64,000 bases of DNA from Neobacillus cucumis (GCF_016107705.1 NZ_JAEHGC010000001.1:682001-746000), one strand, 5' to 3'. Shown: positions 41,673 through 51,453, counted from the first letter of the stretch. Numbers and translations: made by a program. The notes: generated from the sequence alone by a model not told the origin.

Positions 41673-42670
41673 TTCTCAGGCACCTCCATGCCAAAATGAT
41701 TATACACAGCCTGGGTCACAACTCTTCCTCTGGGGGTTCTTTGTAAAAAGCCAATTTGCAAAAGATAGGGCTCATACACATCTTCAATTGTTTCTGACTC
41801 TTCCCCTATCGATGCCGCAATTGTATCAAGACCAACAGGCCCGCCGCGGAATTTTTCAATAATCCCTTTCAGCAATTTATGGTCAATATGGTCAAGACCA
41901 AGCCGGTCGACCTGCAGTAGATCCAAGGCTTCCATTGCAAGTGTTAGATGAATCGTTCCGTTTCCTTTTACCTGAGCAAAGTCTCGAACCCTTCTGAGCA
42001 GGCGGTTGGCAATCCTCGGAGTCCCTCTTGCCCGCCTTGCAATTTCCATCGCCGATTGCTCGTCAATGTCAGTTTGAAACAACTCCGCAGTACGAAGAAC
42101 AATGTTTTTTAATTGGTCTTCCTTATAATACTCGAGACGGCTTAAAACTCCAAATCGGTCCCGTAATGGCGCCGATAACGAACCGGCCCTTGTGGTCGCT
42201 CCGACAAGTGTAAAGGGCGGTAAATCGAGGCGGACAGAACGTGCACTTGGTCCTTTGCCAATGACAATATCAAGGCAAAAATCCTCCATTGCCGGATAAA
42301 GCACCTCTTCAATCGAGCGCGGAAGCCGGTGGATTTCATCAATAAAAAGCACATCCCCCGGTTCAAGAGCTGTAAGGATGGCTGCTAAATCCCCCGGACG
42401 CTCAATTGCTGGCCCTGAAGTAGTCCGGATGTTAACGCCCATTTCATTGGCGATAATAACCGCAAGTGTAGTTTTTCCCAAACCAGGCGGTCCGTATAAG
42501 AGAACGTGATCAAGAGTTTCTTTCCGCAGTCTCGCTGCCTCAATAAAAACCTCCAGATTTTCTTTCACCTGGGTTTGACCGATATATTGCTTTAAGTTTT
42601 GCGGCCGGAGGCTTTGTTCCAAACTTATTTCGCTCTGATCCGCAACACTCGAAATAATTCTTTCCTCCAT
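41669..42670 (-). CDS. ruvB: Holliday junction branch migration helicase RuvB
   Basis: AAA+ motor that drives branch migration with RuvA. 333 residues. Walker [13 protein letters not shown] near 60, Walker [24 protein letters not shown], sensor [18 protein letters not shown], arginine finger region and C-terminal winged helix ([17 protein letters not shown]). It follows ruvA by 11 nt. Confidence 0.97.
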   Translation of the reverse strand: MEERIISSVADQSEISLEQSLRPQNLKQYIGQTQVKENLEVFIEAARLRKETLDHVLLYGPPGLGKTTLAVIIANEMGVNIRTTSGPAIERPGDLAAILTALEPGDVLFIDEIHRLPRSIEEVLYPAMEDFCLDIVIGKGPSARSVRLDLPPFTLVGATTRAGSLSAPLRDRFGVLSRLEYYKEDQLKNIVLRTAELFQTDIDEQSAMEIARRARGTPRIANRLLRRVRDFAQVKGNGTIHLTLAMEALDLLQVDRLGLDHIDHKLLKGIIEKFRGGPVGLDTIAASIGEESETIEDVYEPYLLQIGFLQRTPRGRVVTQAVYNHFGMEVPEK

Positions 42671-42681
42671 GAATCATCACC

Positions 42682-43296
42682 TTATTTTAAAAGCCGCTGC
42701 AAGGCTTTTTTAATGTATTGGTCTGTTGAAAGTTTTTCTTTTTGTAATTCCGGCGAAATCTTTTTGATTTCTTTTTCAGAATAGCCGAGGGCTTTAAGGG
42801 CAAGGATTGCTTCTTCCAAGGCTGTGTTGGCAGCCGGTACTTGCTGTGCCGCAAATTGGTCAGCATTAAATAAATTCGGAAAGTAATCCGGAACAATATC
42901 CTGTAATTTCCCTTTTAAATCAAGAATCATCTGTCTCGCTGTTTTTTTGCCGACTCCAGGAAATTTAACAAGAAAGCCTTCGTCTTCATTTTCAACAGCG
43001 GAAACAACCTGCTGCACTTCACCGGAGGCAAGTATGGCAAGTGCCCCTTTAGGTCCAATCCCGGAAACATTTAATAATTTTGTAAAAAGTCTTTTTTCTT
43101 CCCTTGTAGTAAAGCCGTACAAGGCCATGATATCTTCACGGACGTAATGGTAAGTATATACTGTTACCATCGTTTCCATTTTGCCGGAGTAAATAAACGG
43201 GTTAGGGGTTGATATTTGATACCCGATTCCGCCATTTTCGATGACGATATATTCTGGCCCGACAAATTCAACGGTCCCTTTAATAAATTCAAACAA
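42682..43296 (-). CDS. ruvA: Holliday junction DNA helicase subunit RuvA
   Basis: A 204-residue junction-binding protein. The N-terminal OB domain starts [20 protein letters not shown]. Two helix-hairpin-helix motifs follow ([16 protein letters not shown] near 72 and [23 protein letters not shown] near 107). Domain III, which contacts RuvB, is [20 protein letters not shown] near the end. First gene of a ruvA-ruvB-yrzS-queA-tgt-yajC run. Confidence 0.96.
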   Translation of the reverse strand: MFEFIKGTVEFVGPEYIVIENGGIGYQISTPNPFIYSGKMETMVTVYTYHYVREDIMALYGFTTREEKRLFTKLLNVSGIGPKGALAILASGEVQQVVSAVENEDEGFLVKFPGVGKKTARQMILDLKGKLQDIVPDYFPNLFNADQFAAQQVPAANTALEEAILALKALGYSEKEIKKISPELQKEKLSTDQYIKKALQRLLK

Positions 43297-43379
43297 TGAT
43301 CTTCTCTCCCCAAGTTGGACTAAACTTCATTCTATCATAAAATTTCGGGGGTGTTGAAGAAAATAACCTGTTTTCCTTA

Positions 43380-43421
43380 GCCGATTTAGGTTTCGCTGAT
43401 TGAATGGTTCGTTTCGCTGAT
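43380..43421. repeat. 21-nt phased motif pair, TTTCGCTGAT core (array B)
   Basis: TTTCGCTGAT occurs at 43391 and 43412, exactly 21 nt apart, with a degenerate GCCGATTT at 43380. It lies between the bofC terminator and ruvA. It shares the GCTGAT core with the larger array at 47.75-47.84 kb. Confidence 0.6.
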
Positions 43422-43456
43422 AGAAATCATTTAATATGACAAAATTTAATTTTTAC

Positions 43457-43491
43457 GAAAAAAAACAGGCTGATAAATGACATCAGTCTGA
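43457..43491 (-). terminator. terminator of bofC
   Basis: CAGACTGAT/ATCAGCCTG hairpin (one G-T pair) followed by TTTTTTTTCG on the minus strand. Confidence 0.8.
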
Positions 43492-43507
43492 ATTTATGTT
43501 CGATTCA

Positions 43508-44047
43508 TTAATTTTTTGAGGCTGCCTCTGTCGAGTAGTGCCTAAAGGTTTCTAAAACTTCTACGTAACGATCCTTTGTTTTGATAGGAATTCCCTGCAG
43601 AAGCTCTTCCTGCTTTTTGCTTTCGAGTTTCTTAATGTCTATTTGGAAAAAAGATTGGATAATTCTAGATTGGCCCGGTCTGCCGTTAAAGATGGTTAAT
43701 ACCCCTTCATTGGTAATGCCAAAATAACCGTTTGCCTTTAGCAATGGTGAAATATCGTCTACGTTTTTACGAAAAACCAAATTTTCTCCATCTCTTGTAA
43801 TCAACTGCCATTGATCGTATTTCGCCCAAAAATTTTCAGGTGACCAGCTTATTTCCTTAACTACTTCCTCGCTCAGTTCGCCATCTAAATAAACCCTTTG
43901 TAAAGTAACCTTTAATTGCAGAGGCTCCGTCGTTTGCTGTTCAAGATGGCGATCTTGTTGTGCGGCGGATCCTGTCATGTCCATACCAGGGGCCATTCCC
44001 AAAATAATAGCAAGAAAACCAGCCATTACCATCCATTTGAACTTCAT
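43508..44047 (-). CDS. bofC: intercompartmental signalling factor BofC
   Basis: Forespore-secreted inhibitor acting through SpoIVB on pro-sigma-K processing. 179 residues from the ATG at 44047 (AGGTG 6 nt upstream). Signal peptide (WMVMAGFLAIILGMAPGMDMTGSA). The body contains the BofC domain (VTLQRVYLDGELSEEVVKE, WQLITRDGENLVFRKNVDDISPLLKANGYFGI). Its substrate pathway includes SpoIVFA/B, encoded about 16 kb further on in this window. Confidence 0.92.
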   Translation of the reverse strand: MKFKWMVMAGFLAIILGMAPGMDMTGSAAQQDRHLEQQTTEPLQLKVTLQRVYLDGELSEEVVKEISWSPENFWAKYDQWQLITRDGENLVFRKNVDDISPLLKANGYFGITNEGVLTIFNGRPGQSRIIQSFFQIDIKKLESKKQEELLQGIPIKTKDRYVEVLETFRHYSTEAASKN

Positions 44048-44117
44048 GCAAATCACCTCTTCTTTTTATTCATTCAGTCCTAGTTTAGCCTTTTTTTGCC
44101 TTTTTATCCTTAACAAA

Positions 44118-44152
44118 ATAAAAAGGGTAAAGCCCGTAGCTTTACCCTTTTT
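44118..44152 (-). terminator. terminator of the safA-kinase-coxA run
   Basis: AAAGGGTAAAG/CTTTACCCTTT 11-bp stem followed by TATTTTGTT on the minus strand, next to the coxA-like stop at 44155. Confidence 0.85.
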
Positions 44153-44154
44153 CA

Positions 44155-44850
44155 TTAAGGTATTTGTTTACCTTCAAGGAGTTCATTTGTCGTGTTACGA
44201 TCGCGACTAATCGTTCCTTCATCGGTGATGACGGACACCTTTTTACCGTTCACATATGGTTTTACAGCTTTTTGAACCGCTTTTTTCGTTTCGGCTGCTC
44301 GGCTATGATCAACTAAATCAATCGCAATCATGACCGAATTACCATAGATCACGGAATGAACGTTTTGTACGTTGTTTACCGATTCTGCCTTTTGCTTGAT
44401 CTGATTGGTGATTCTTCCAAGTGTTGCCGAATCATGGGAAGCATCATTGCCGGTGTACTTCACATTTAAGTGATTGTGGTAATTCACATCTCCCGTACTA
44501 AATCGATTGTCTTTCATGAAAAAATTATGATCATGGTTCGCAAGAGGTTTGGTTGGATTCGGAGGGTTCCCATTTTCATCCTTCGTCTGGAGCAGCTGTC
44601 TCCGTTGATCCCTTTGATAATTTCCCTCATCCCCAAGCGAATGATCCATCATTTCCGTCAGTGGTCCATCGTTATCGATAAGAAACCCATTGTTATTATT
44701 TGGATGTTTTTCATTTGAGTAATACCCCATCGGACGTGCTACGTTATTATCGTTGTTGTTATTTACACCAGCACGATCTGAATTTGCACAACCTGCCAGC
44801 CCCATGATACACAGAGCAGAAAGAGGAATCATCCACGGCTTCTTGTTCAA
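44155..44850 (-). CDS. coxA: YhcN/YlaJ family sporulation lipoprotein, CoxA-like
   Basis: A 231-residue lipoprotein. From the TTG at 44850 (GAGGGGG 8 nt upstream) the signal peptide ends in the lipobox LAGC, with the modified cysteine at residue 21. An Asn-rich stretch (NNNNDNN) and a charged linker follow. The C-terminal YhcN/YlaJ domain contains LGRITNQIKQKAESVNNVQNVHSVIYGNSVMIAIDL. The position next to the safA locus and the family match B. subtilis CoxA (YrbB), a spore cortex protein. The symbol is by family and context. Confidence 0.82.
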   Translation of the reverse strand: MNKKPWMIPLSALCIMGLAGCANSDRAGVNNNNDNNVARPMGYYSNEKHPNNNNGFLIDNDGPLTEMMDHSLGDEGNYQRDQRRQLLQTKDENGNPPNPTKPLANHDHNFFMKDNRFSTGDVNYHNHLNVKYTGNDASHDSATLGRITNQIKQKAESVNNVQNVHSVIYGNSVMIAIDLVDHSRAAETKKAVQKAVKPYVNGKKVSVITDEGTISRDRNTTNELLEGKQIP

Positions 44851-44950
44851 GCGAAAAACCCCCTCAAAGAACATCATGAGCATAGAAAATATGCTCATTC
44901 TTAGGTTGTTCTCAGAAGGAATTTTCATTCTGCCAGAAAGCGGAAGCATC

Positions 44951-45907
44951 TTATTTGACCATCTTTTTCAGCTCGTTGAAAAACTTTCTGCGTAAATGAA
45001 ATTGGTTGATTGTCAATTCCATTACATACTTTGTCTTAGAAGGTTTTGTATGAGAATTTTCCCTGATTAAACGGTTCCATTCACGAAAAATATCGGATGG
45101 GTATGCCAACGCATATAAAAAGGCTTTTTCCTTTAAAAACTTTTGGAATGGATCAAACTCATGAAGTCGCTCGAATGACCAATTCAAGTAGGGCAAAATC
45201 CGGTTTGCATATTGTAAATAGTCTAGGACTTCAGGACCAACTTGAATTAAATCAAAATCAATTAAATTTAAAGCCCCGGAGGCATCGCGTAAGAAATTAT
45301 GGTGCGCTACATCCCCATGAAGGATAACAAAAGGTTCTTTTTCAAAAAAGGTATTATTTGTAGTAATCCCATCCAATGACCATTTTGCCCATTCTAACAT
45401 TTCAGTAAGATAGGTTTGTTTTATGAAATACTCTAAAATGGGAAGATTATTCATAAAAATAGCCGAACGCTCCTGAAATTTCCCAATCAGGTCGCCTTTT
45501 GAAATTAAAGTCCGGTAGCGTGTTTCAAAGGTTGCGGTGACCTCGTGAAATTCTTCTAACAGTTTTAAACCCTCGACAATGTTTTCTTTTGAATTGTACG
45601 AAAAAGCGGTTTTATGGGGTTCAATATACTCGATCACACCATAATGGGTCCCTTCATAATAAAGGGGTTCTTTGACTGGCTGGACAAACAGATAGGTTTT
45701 GCTAAAGCCCTCATTTTTTAAAGTTGTTGCAAAGGTTTCCTGCAGCTTTAGTCTTCTATTTGAACGATAACCTTTGATGATATAGATATTTTTTTTCGTT
45801 TTTACGTAAAAAACTTTCTTTCGAATAGGAACAAATTGCTTAATTTTTTCATGGAACTTTGATTGGAAATAAGAGAGGAGACGATCCAAATAAGCATCGT
45901 CTCCCAT
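44951..45907 (-). CDS. CotS/YutH-like spore-coat kinase-fold protein
   Basis: About 318 residues, phosphotransferase (APH) fold. The catalytic loop FVILHGDVAHHNFLRD (about 225-240) contains HGD and the conserved Asn, and the metal motif LNLIDFDLIQVGPEVLDYLQY follows, so it may be active. It resembles the CotS, YutH and YsxE coat-associated family. The chosen ATG at 45907 is 4 nt after the safA stop; an ATG at 45925 inside safA is the alternative. It lies between safA and the coxA-like gene, so it is co-oriented and probably co-transcribed with safA. Confidence 0.8.
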   Translation of the reverse strand: MGDDAYLDRLLSYFQSKFHEKIKQFVPIRKKVFYVKTKKNIYIIKGYRSNRRLKLQETFATTLKNEGFSKTYLFVQPVKEPLYYEGTHYGVIEYIEPHKTAFSYNSKENIVEGLKLLEEFHEVTATFETRYRTLISKGDLIGKFQERSAIFMNNLPILEYFIKQTYLTEMLEWAKWSLDGITTNNTFFEKEPFVILHGDVAHHNFLRDASGALNLIDFDLIQVGPEVLDYLQYANRILPYLNWSFERLHEFDPFQKFLKEKAFLYALAYPSDIFREWNRLIRENSHTKPSKTKYVMELTINQFHLRRKFFNELKKMVK

Positions 45908-45911
45908 TTTG

Positions 45912-47615
45912 TTAGTTCTCGCCATTGCTCTCATCATCAAATCGGGGCATCCCGTATGCTCCTGATCCTTCTGGTCCAATCCCATAAGGATTCATATACG
46001 GTGGCTGCGCGACATTGACTGGTCCAGTATAGGGTGCGCTATAAATAGGTGGAGTGGTTGGGACAAAATTTGGAACTGCTTCCTTAGCCGGTCCGCCACA
46101 TCCACAATCCCCTAAAGCTCCTGTTCCGACAGGAAATCCACCTGCCGCTCCTGTCATTTCCGGTGTTTCAAAAGCAGATCCCATTGGCGGGTAACCGTAT
46201 GGGGTTTGCCCGTATGGCGATCCTGGGCCGTATGGTGTTCTTCCTGCAGCTGGGTTCACAGCACCCGGAGCTGTTGGATATTCTCCTTGAAAGCCCATCT
46301 GTGGCCCACCTGGGTAACCGGCTTGCATTCCCCCAGGGTAAGCCTCAGGATATCCGGCAGGTGCTCCCTGGTATCCCTGCGGCATTCCTCCTGGGTAAGC
46401 CTCAGGATATCCTACAGGTGCTCCTTGGTATCCGCCAGGCATTCCTCCCGGGCCCTCATATCCTGCTGGTGCTCCTTGGTATCCGCCAGGCATTCCTCCC
46501 GGGTAACCCCCATATCCTGCTGGTGCTCCTTGGTATCCGCCATGCATTCCTCCCGGGTAGCCCTCATATCCTGCAGGTATGCCTCCCTGATATCCTGCCG
46601 GAGCAGCTGGGTAACCTGCTGGTGCAGCTGGATATCCTACTGCACCTGGATACCCTTCCGGATAACCCGTTGGCGCAGCTGGTCCTGCTAGCATTTGCGG
46701 GTAACCCCCTCCCGGATATGGGGCAGGATTTTGTGCCCCCATCACTGCTCCCGGATTAAAGCCCGGATTCATAACCGGCATTTGCGGCATAAAGGATGAG
46801 GATTCATCAGCAAAATGTGGTGCAAAGGGTGCTCCTGCAACAGTTGGTGCCATACCAGGTGCTGGGAATGCGCCCGGATAGGCTCCTGCTCCAGGTGCTA
46901 CTGGATAAGCGCCTGGATTTCCTGGATAACCGCCTTGCATACCCGGATAGCCGCCACCTTGTGGATATGGCATCATATATGGCTGTGGGTAGTATTCCAA
47001 TGGCGGACAGAATCCTGGTCCTGGCATTACAGGTGTTATCGGAACACATGGCTCACATGGCTGCTCAACTGGTGCCTCCACAGGTGGAGGTACAGGTATT
47101 TCTTTTTTCGGTACTTCCTTTATTTCCGGTAAAATATTTGCCGGTTTTGGCGGCAGCTCCGGTTTTACCGTCATATTTGTCATGTTTGTCATATAATAAT
47201 TATTAATATCGATTTCTGGGACAACTGGGAGCGGCATTTTTGGAGTATAAGGTACTTTTGGTGCTTCCTTTATGATTGGCTGTTCTTTTATTGGAACTTC
47301 CTTAATCGGCATTTCTTTAATTGGCATTTCTTTAATTGGCATTTCTTTCACGATAGGCTTTTCCTTGGCAAATGGGTGCTCGACAAGCGGCATTTCCTTC
47401 TTAGCTCCTAAATTGATGGCAGCTTCCGGTTTCCCTACAGGTGCTTCTTTCTTTACCATTCCCCCTGTTGTCGGGACTTTCACTTTCATACCGGGCATAA
47501 TCATATCAGGGTTGCTGAGCTGGGAATTCATCTTTTTCAGCTCTTCAAAATTCACGCCGTACTTCTTGGCGATCTTCCAAAGAGTATCCCCTTTCTGTAC
47601 GATATGGATCTTCAC
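45912..47615 (-). CDS. safA: spore morphogenetic protein SafA (LysM, repeat-rich)
   Basis: Coat assembly protein that partners SpoVID and binds the spore cortex. 567 residues from a GTG at 47615 with AGGAGGG upstream. LysM domain at residues 2-48 (KIHIVQKGDTLWKIAKKYG...MPGMKVKVP). Then a Lys/Glu/Pro linker with tandem PIKEM units, and a long Pro/Gly/Tyr-rich region (about 200-480) with repeated GYQGAPAGY and YPGGMPGG blocks. The C-terminus holds CGCGGP. The B. subtilis protein is 387 residues, so this one is enlarged by low-complexity repeats. Confidence 0.92.
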   Translation of the reverse strand: MKIHIVQKGDTLWKIAKKYGVNFEELKKMNSQLSNPDMIMPGMKVKVPTTGGMVKKEAPVGKPEAAINLGAKKEMPLVEHPFAKEKPIVKEMPIKEMPIKEMPIKEVPIKEQPIIKEAPKVPYTPKMPLPVVPEIDINNYYMTNMTNMTVKPELPPKPANILPEIKEVPKKEIPVPPPVEAPVEQPCEPCVPITPVMPGPGFCPPLEYYPQPYMMPYPQGGGYPGMQGGYPGNPGAYPVAPGAGAYPGAFPAPGMAPTVAGAPFAPHFADESSSFMPQMPVMNPGFNPGAVMGAQNPAPYPGGGYPQMLAGPAAPTGYPEGYPGAVGYPAAPAGYPAAPAGYQGGIPAGYEGYPGGMHGGYQGAPAGYGGYPGGMPGGYQGAPAGYEGPGGMPGGYQGAPVGYPEAYPGGMPQGYQGAPAGYPEAYPGGMQAGYPGGPQMGFQGEYPTAPGAVNPAAGRTPYGPGSPYGQTPYGYPPMGSAFETPEMTGAAGGFPVGTGALGDCGCGGPAKEAVPNFVPTTPPIYSAPYTGPVNVAQPPYMNPYGIGPEGSGAYGMPRFDDESNGEN

Positions 47616-47744
47616 TCTGATTTCCCTCCTATGCATAAGTCCATATAGTCTATGTGGAAATGGGCAAAGTGCTATCATTCTTCACAAAAACATATGCTTT
47701 TTTTTGGAGAAATATGAGTTGGACCCTGATGAATTATTTTATAG

Positions 47745-47844
47745 CCGCTGAAAATGTTGGCGTATTCAATTCGCTGATAAAGTAAGAAAATCCGCTGATA
47801 AACCGCTTCGATTCGCTGATAAATATTAAAAATTCGCGGATAAA
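47745..47844. repeat. 21-nt phased array, TTCGCTGATAAA core (array C)
   Basis: Units with [T/C]CGCTGATAAA begin at 47745 (degenerate), 47771, 47792, 47813 and 47834 (CGCGGATAAA). The last four are spaced exactly 21 nt. The array lies between the nadA terminator and the upstream region of safA. Confidence 0.82.
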
Positions 47845-47859
47845 ATCTTCTTCTATATG

Positions 47860-47893
47860 AAAAAAGAGATACATTTTAAAAATGCATCCCTTT
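47860..47893 (-). terminator. terminator of nadBCA
   Basis: AAAAGGGATGCATTttt on the minus strand pairs imperfectly with AATGTATCTCTTTTTT, followed by T residues. It sits 10 nt after the nadA stop. Confidence 0.65.
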
Positions 47894-47903
47894 TAGCAGG
47901 TAT

Positions 47904-49010
47904 TTATGAATTTGCTAGCATTCTTTCTAAAGCTAATTTCGCATTCTCCGCAGTTTCTGCATCAACCTTAATCAGATTATGGTTAGAGTTATCCTCTAAA
48001 GTGTCCAGGCTCCATACCAAGTGCGGCAAATCAATTCGATTCATTGTCATACATGAACACATATGAGGGTTTAATGAAACAATGTTTTTATCTGAATGAG
48101 TTTGAATAATTCGATTTACAAGATTCATTTCCGTTCCAATGGCCCAAGATGATCCCGGCTCCGCATTTTCAATTGTTTTAATAATATAGCTGGTCGATCC
48201 AGCCATATCAGCCAATTTGACCACTTCATGACGGCATTCCGGATGGACAATTATTTTTCGATCAGGGAACTGACTCCTAGTATCTATTACATTTTGAACA
48301 GTGAAGCCCATATGAACAGAGCAATGCCCTTTCCAAAGAATGATTTTAACTTTTGAGACATCATCACCATCAAATTCTAAGTTATTTGTAATTGGATTCC
48401 ATACAGCCATTTCATCCAAATCGATGCCTAGATCAACGGCAGTATTGCGGCCTAAATGCTGATCGGGTAAAAAGAGAATTCTTTCCTTCTGATTAAATGC
48501 CCATTTGAGCATCGTATGAGCATTAGAAGAAGTGACAATGGCACCGCCATTTTCCCCAACAAAAGATTTAATGGCAGCAGTTGAGTTGATATAAGTTAAA
48601 GGAAGAATGGTTTCTCCAAATATTTCTGTAAGCTTCTCCCAGGCTCTGTCAGTTTGCTGCTCATCGGCCATATCGGCCATCGAGCAACCTGCGCGCATAT
48701 CCGGCAAAATTACCTTTTGGTCATCTCTAGTAAGAATATCGGCAGTTTCCGCCATAAAATGGACTCCGCAGAAAACGATAAACTCCGCTTCCTTATTCTC
48801 AGCCGAAATCTGGGCCAATTTTAAGGAATCGCCAGTGGCATCAGCAAACTGAATAACTTCATCCTTTTGATAATGATGACCTGGGATAAACAGCTTGGAC
48901 CCTAGCTTATTTTTTACTTCCCGTACCCGTTCTTCCAATGCTTCTCTTGACATTTGTTTATAAATTTCCGGTATCATTCGATTTTTTTGTAAGGCTGCTA
49001 GCATGCTCAT
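47904..49010 (-). CDS. nadA: quinolinate synthase NadA
   Basis: 4Fe-4S enzyme that condenses iminoaspartate with dihydroxyacetone phosphate to quinolinate. 368 residues, the long Bacillus-type NadA. Cysteine-containing blocks are [11 protein letters not shown] near 110, [16 protein letters not shown] near 230 and the C-terminal [12 protein letters not shown] near 318-325. The substrate-binding [10 protein letters not shown] and [12 protein letters not shown] are present. ATG at 49010 with GGGGTGG upstream. Last gene of the nadB-nadC-nadA operon. Confidence 0.95.
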   Translation of the reverse strand: MSMLAALQKNRMIPEIYKQMSREALEERVREVKNKLGSKLFIPGHHYQKDEVIQFADATGDSLKLAQISAENKEAEFIVFCGVHFMAETADILTRDDQKVILPDMRAGCSMADMADEQQTDRAWEKLTEIFGETILPLTYINSTAAIKSFVGENGGAIVTSSNAHTMLKWAFNQKERILFLPDQHLGRNTAVDLGIDLDEMAVWNPITNNLEFDGDDVSKVKIILWKGHCSVHMGFTVQNVIDTRSQFPDRKIIVHPECRHEVVKLADMAGSTSYIIKTIENAEPGSSWAIGTEMNLVNRIIQTHSDKNIVSLNPHMCSCMTMNRIDLPHLVWSLDTLEDNSNHNLIKVDAETAENAKLALERMLANS

Positions 49011-49023
49011 CTTGTTCCACCCC

Positions 49024-49860
49024 TTAGTTCCATTTCACTTTTACACTAATATCAAGTGCTTTATACGAATGGGTTAAAAAGCCCAAAGAGATATAATCCA
49101 CACCAGTATCCTGATAGGATGCCAGGGTACTTAATTGAATTCCGCCGGAAGCTTCCGTGATAATTCCAGCCGGCACTAATTTAATTAATTCCTTAATTTC
49201 TTCAGGAGTACGGTTATCAAACATAATGACATCCGCCTTAGCGTTTACCGCTTCGATTACCTGTTCTTCCGTTTCCACTTCGACTTCGATTTTTACCATA
49301 TGACCGGCCTTTGCTCTTGCTGCTTCAACTGCCTTCGTAATGGAGCCTGCAAAGGAAATATGATTATCTTTAATCATGATTCCGTCGTATAAACCAAAGC
49401 GGTGATTGTAGCCGCCGCCACAGCGAACTGCATATTTTTCAAGCATTCTTAATCCTGGTGTTGTTTTTCTTGTGTCACATAGTTTGGTATGAGTGCTATT
49501 AAGCGTTGTTACAGCATTCTTCGTTAAAGTGGCGATTCCGCTCATCCGCTGCACCAAGTTAAGCACAACTCGTTCCCCTTTTAATAGGTCTGCAATTTTT
49601 CCTGTGGCCGTTGCGAGCTGCTGCCCTTTTTCAATAGCCTCCCCATCCCTTACAAAAACCTGAGTCGTGACTTGCGGGTTTAAAACTTGAAAACCGGTTC
49701 TAATGATTTCTTCTCCGCTAAAAATTCCATTATCCTTTGATAAAAACACTATTTCCCCATCGGTATCGTCTGAGAAAATCAAATCAGTCGTTATATCCTG
49801 TTCCCCGATATCTTCAATAAAAAATTGTTCAAGTTGCGAGCGCAGTTTCAATGTGTTCAT
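49024..49860 (-). CDS. nadC: nicotinate-nucleotide pyrophosphorylase NadC
   Basis: Converts quinolinate and PRPP to nicotinate mononucleotide. 278 residues. [14 protein letters not shown] near 15, catalytic-region [54 protein letters not shown] and [15 protein letters not shown] are the family blocks. The start lies inside the nadB 3' end (49829), so the two overlap by 32 nt. Confidence 0.96.
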   Translation of the reverse strand: MNTLKLRSQLEQFFIEDIGEQDITTDLIFSDDTDGEIVFLSKDNGIFSGEEIIRTGFQVLNPQVTTQVFVRDGEAIEKGQQLATATGKIADLLKGERVVLNLVQRMSGIATLTKNAVTTLNSTHTKLCDTRKTTPGLRMLEKYAVRCGGGYNHRFGLYDGIMIKDNHISFAGSITKAVEAARAKAGHMVKIEVEVETEEQVIEAVNAKADVIMFDNRTPEEIKELIKLVPAGIITEASGGIQLSTLASYQDTGVDYISLGFLTHSYKALDISVKVKWN

Positions 49861-51385
49861 TTCTCTTCTCCACTTCCCGTTTTTGAATGATTGATTTCTT
49901 TAACCAATTTTTATCATCCTCATAAGGGTAATCACTTCGATAGTGACCGCCACGGCTTTCTGTTCTTTTTAATGCCGAGTCCGTGATGAGTTTTGCAATG
50001 GTCAGCATAAACATTTTGTTAATGTCTTCAACGCTGTTTGAATCTAATCGGTCAACGGTTTCCCACTGATTCAGCCAATCTTTTTGTTTTTTCAAATCAA
50101 GCTCATTGCGAACAATCCCGACTCGTTCCATCATCATTTCTTTTACGTGCTGAACGTCTGGCAGATTTACCTTTACTTGTGCTGATTGGTTTTGAAATTG
50201 AGCTGGTTCGATAAACTCGGTTTTTGCTGTGTTCAGCCATTCTGACAATTTTTCTCCTTGATACAAACCTTCCAGCAAGGAATTGCTGGCCAATCGGTTC
50301 GCCCCATGAAGACCGGTACAAGCCGCCTCGCCAATGGCATAGAGACCTTCAATCGAGGTACGTCCAATGAGATCGGTTTTGATACCTCCCATTAAAAAAT
50401 GACTTCCCGGTGCCACTGGGATTCTACCTTCAGAAATGGCAATTCCATGTTTCTCACAATTCGAAGTAATGGTTGGAAATCTTTTTATGAAATTGCTAAT
50501 TCTACTTATATCTAAATAAATTTTCATTCCCTGTTTAAGATAGCTATAAATGGTTTGCGAAACAACATGCCTAGGTGCCAGGTCTTTTAATGGATGGATT
50601 CCTTCCATGATGGGACTTCCATCTTCTGTAACCAAGATGGCACCTTCACCACGTACGGCTTCAGATATTAACCCTTTTGTTTCACCATTGATATATAAAA
50701 GCGTGGGATGAAACTGGATAAATTCCATATCTGCAATTTCGGCACCCGCTAAATACGCCATAGCAATCCCATCGCCGCTGACTGTTTCAGCATTCGAAGT
50801 GTACGGATAAAGCTGACCGCAGCCTCCTGTTGCCAGAATTACATGACTGGCGTAATAGTGCTCAATGTATCCATTTAATTTTTTCGCTTTGACACCTATA
50901 CACCGTTTATTTTTTAAAATTAATTCAAATGCGAAGCTATTTTCTTCAATTTGGACATTTTCTTTTACCTTGCTGATGAGATGCTCCATCACGTTCTTTC
51001 CGGTTGCATCCCCGCCACCGTGAACAATTCTTTTTTCACAGTGGGCCCCTTCCATTCCTAGAAGTAACTCACCATTTTGATCCCTGTCAAATACATCACT
51101 TTGATTTGAAAGGTTTTTAATCAGCTTGGGAGCAGCGTTGATGATTTCTTTCACCGTTTCCGGATGATTGTGATATCTTCCAGCTTCAAGCGTGTCCATA
51201 AAATGCTTGTCAGGGTGGTCGTTGTCACCTAGTGCCGCAGCAATCCCCCCTTGGGCCAAGTAAGAATTCGCCGTCCTTATTTTTGACTTTGTGATAATTC
51301 TCACATTTAATTCCTGATTTAAACGGACTGCCAGCTGTAAAGCTGCTACTCCGCTTCCAATAATTAACACATCAGTACATTTCAT
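49829..51385 (-). CDS. nadB: L-aspartate oxidase NadB
   Basis: FAD enzyme that oxidises aspartate to iminoaspartate, the first step of de novo NAD synthesis. 518 residues. Dinucleotide-binding IIGSGVAALQLAVRL at the N-terminus, NSYLAQGGIAAALGDNDHPDKH, catalytic-site EFIQFHPTLLY, and GLYAIGEAACTGLHGANRLASNSLLEGL near 345. First gene of the nadBCA operon, divergent from nifS across a 96-nt promoter region. Expected to be repressed by NadR. Confidence 0.96.
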   Translation of the reverse strand: MKCTDVLIIGSGVAALQLAVRLNQELNVRIITKSKIRTANSYLAQGGIAAALGDNDHPDKHFMDTLEAGRYHNHPETVKEIINAAPKLIKNLSNQSDVFDRDQNGELLLGMEGAHCEKRIVHGGGDATGKNVMEHLISKVKENVQIEENSFAFELILKNKRCIGVKAKKLNGYIEHYYASHVILATGGCGQLYPYTSNAETVSGDGIAMAYLAGAEIADMEFIQFHPTLLYINGETKGLISEAVRGEGAILVTEDGSPIMEGIHPLKDLAPRHVVSQTIYSYLKQGMKIYLDISRISNFIKRFPTITSNCEKHGIAISEGRIPVAPGSHFLMGGIKTDLIGRTSIEGLYAIGEAACTGLHGANRLASNSLLEGLYQGEKLSEWLNTAKTEFIEPAQFQNQSAQVKVNLPDVQHVKEMMMERVGIVRNELDLKKQKDWLNQWETVDRLDSNSVEDINKMFMLTIAKLITDSALKRTESRGGHYRSDYPYEDDKNWLKKSIIQKREVEKRNEHIETALAT

Positions 51386-51413
51386 GTTTTGACCCTCCTG
51401 GTTTTACAGGTGT

Positions 51414-51453
51414 CTTGACATATATATTTACACAGATTTACACTAATATCAAG
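51414..51453. promoter_or_regulatory. overlapping divergent promoters and putative NadR operator
   Basis: CTTGACAT (51414-51421) and ATATCAAG (51446-51453) form an imperfect palindrome and supply the -35 boxes of two face-to-face promoters. TTGACA reads toward nifS and TTGATA toward nadB. Between them TTTACAC is directly repeated 10 bp apart (51427, 51437). NadR is expected to bind here (established for the B. subtilis nadB/nifS region); the exact contacts are inferred. Confidence 0.65.

Noticed and set aside
46163..46759. 198-residue plus-strand open frame inside safA, and overlapping frames at 46206-46691 and 46796-47206
   Set aside because: They are antisense shadows of the Pro/Gly/Tyr repeats of safA. 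They have no ribosome binding site and only repetitive composition, and the safA LysM frame is clearly the coding one.
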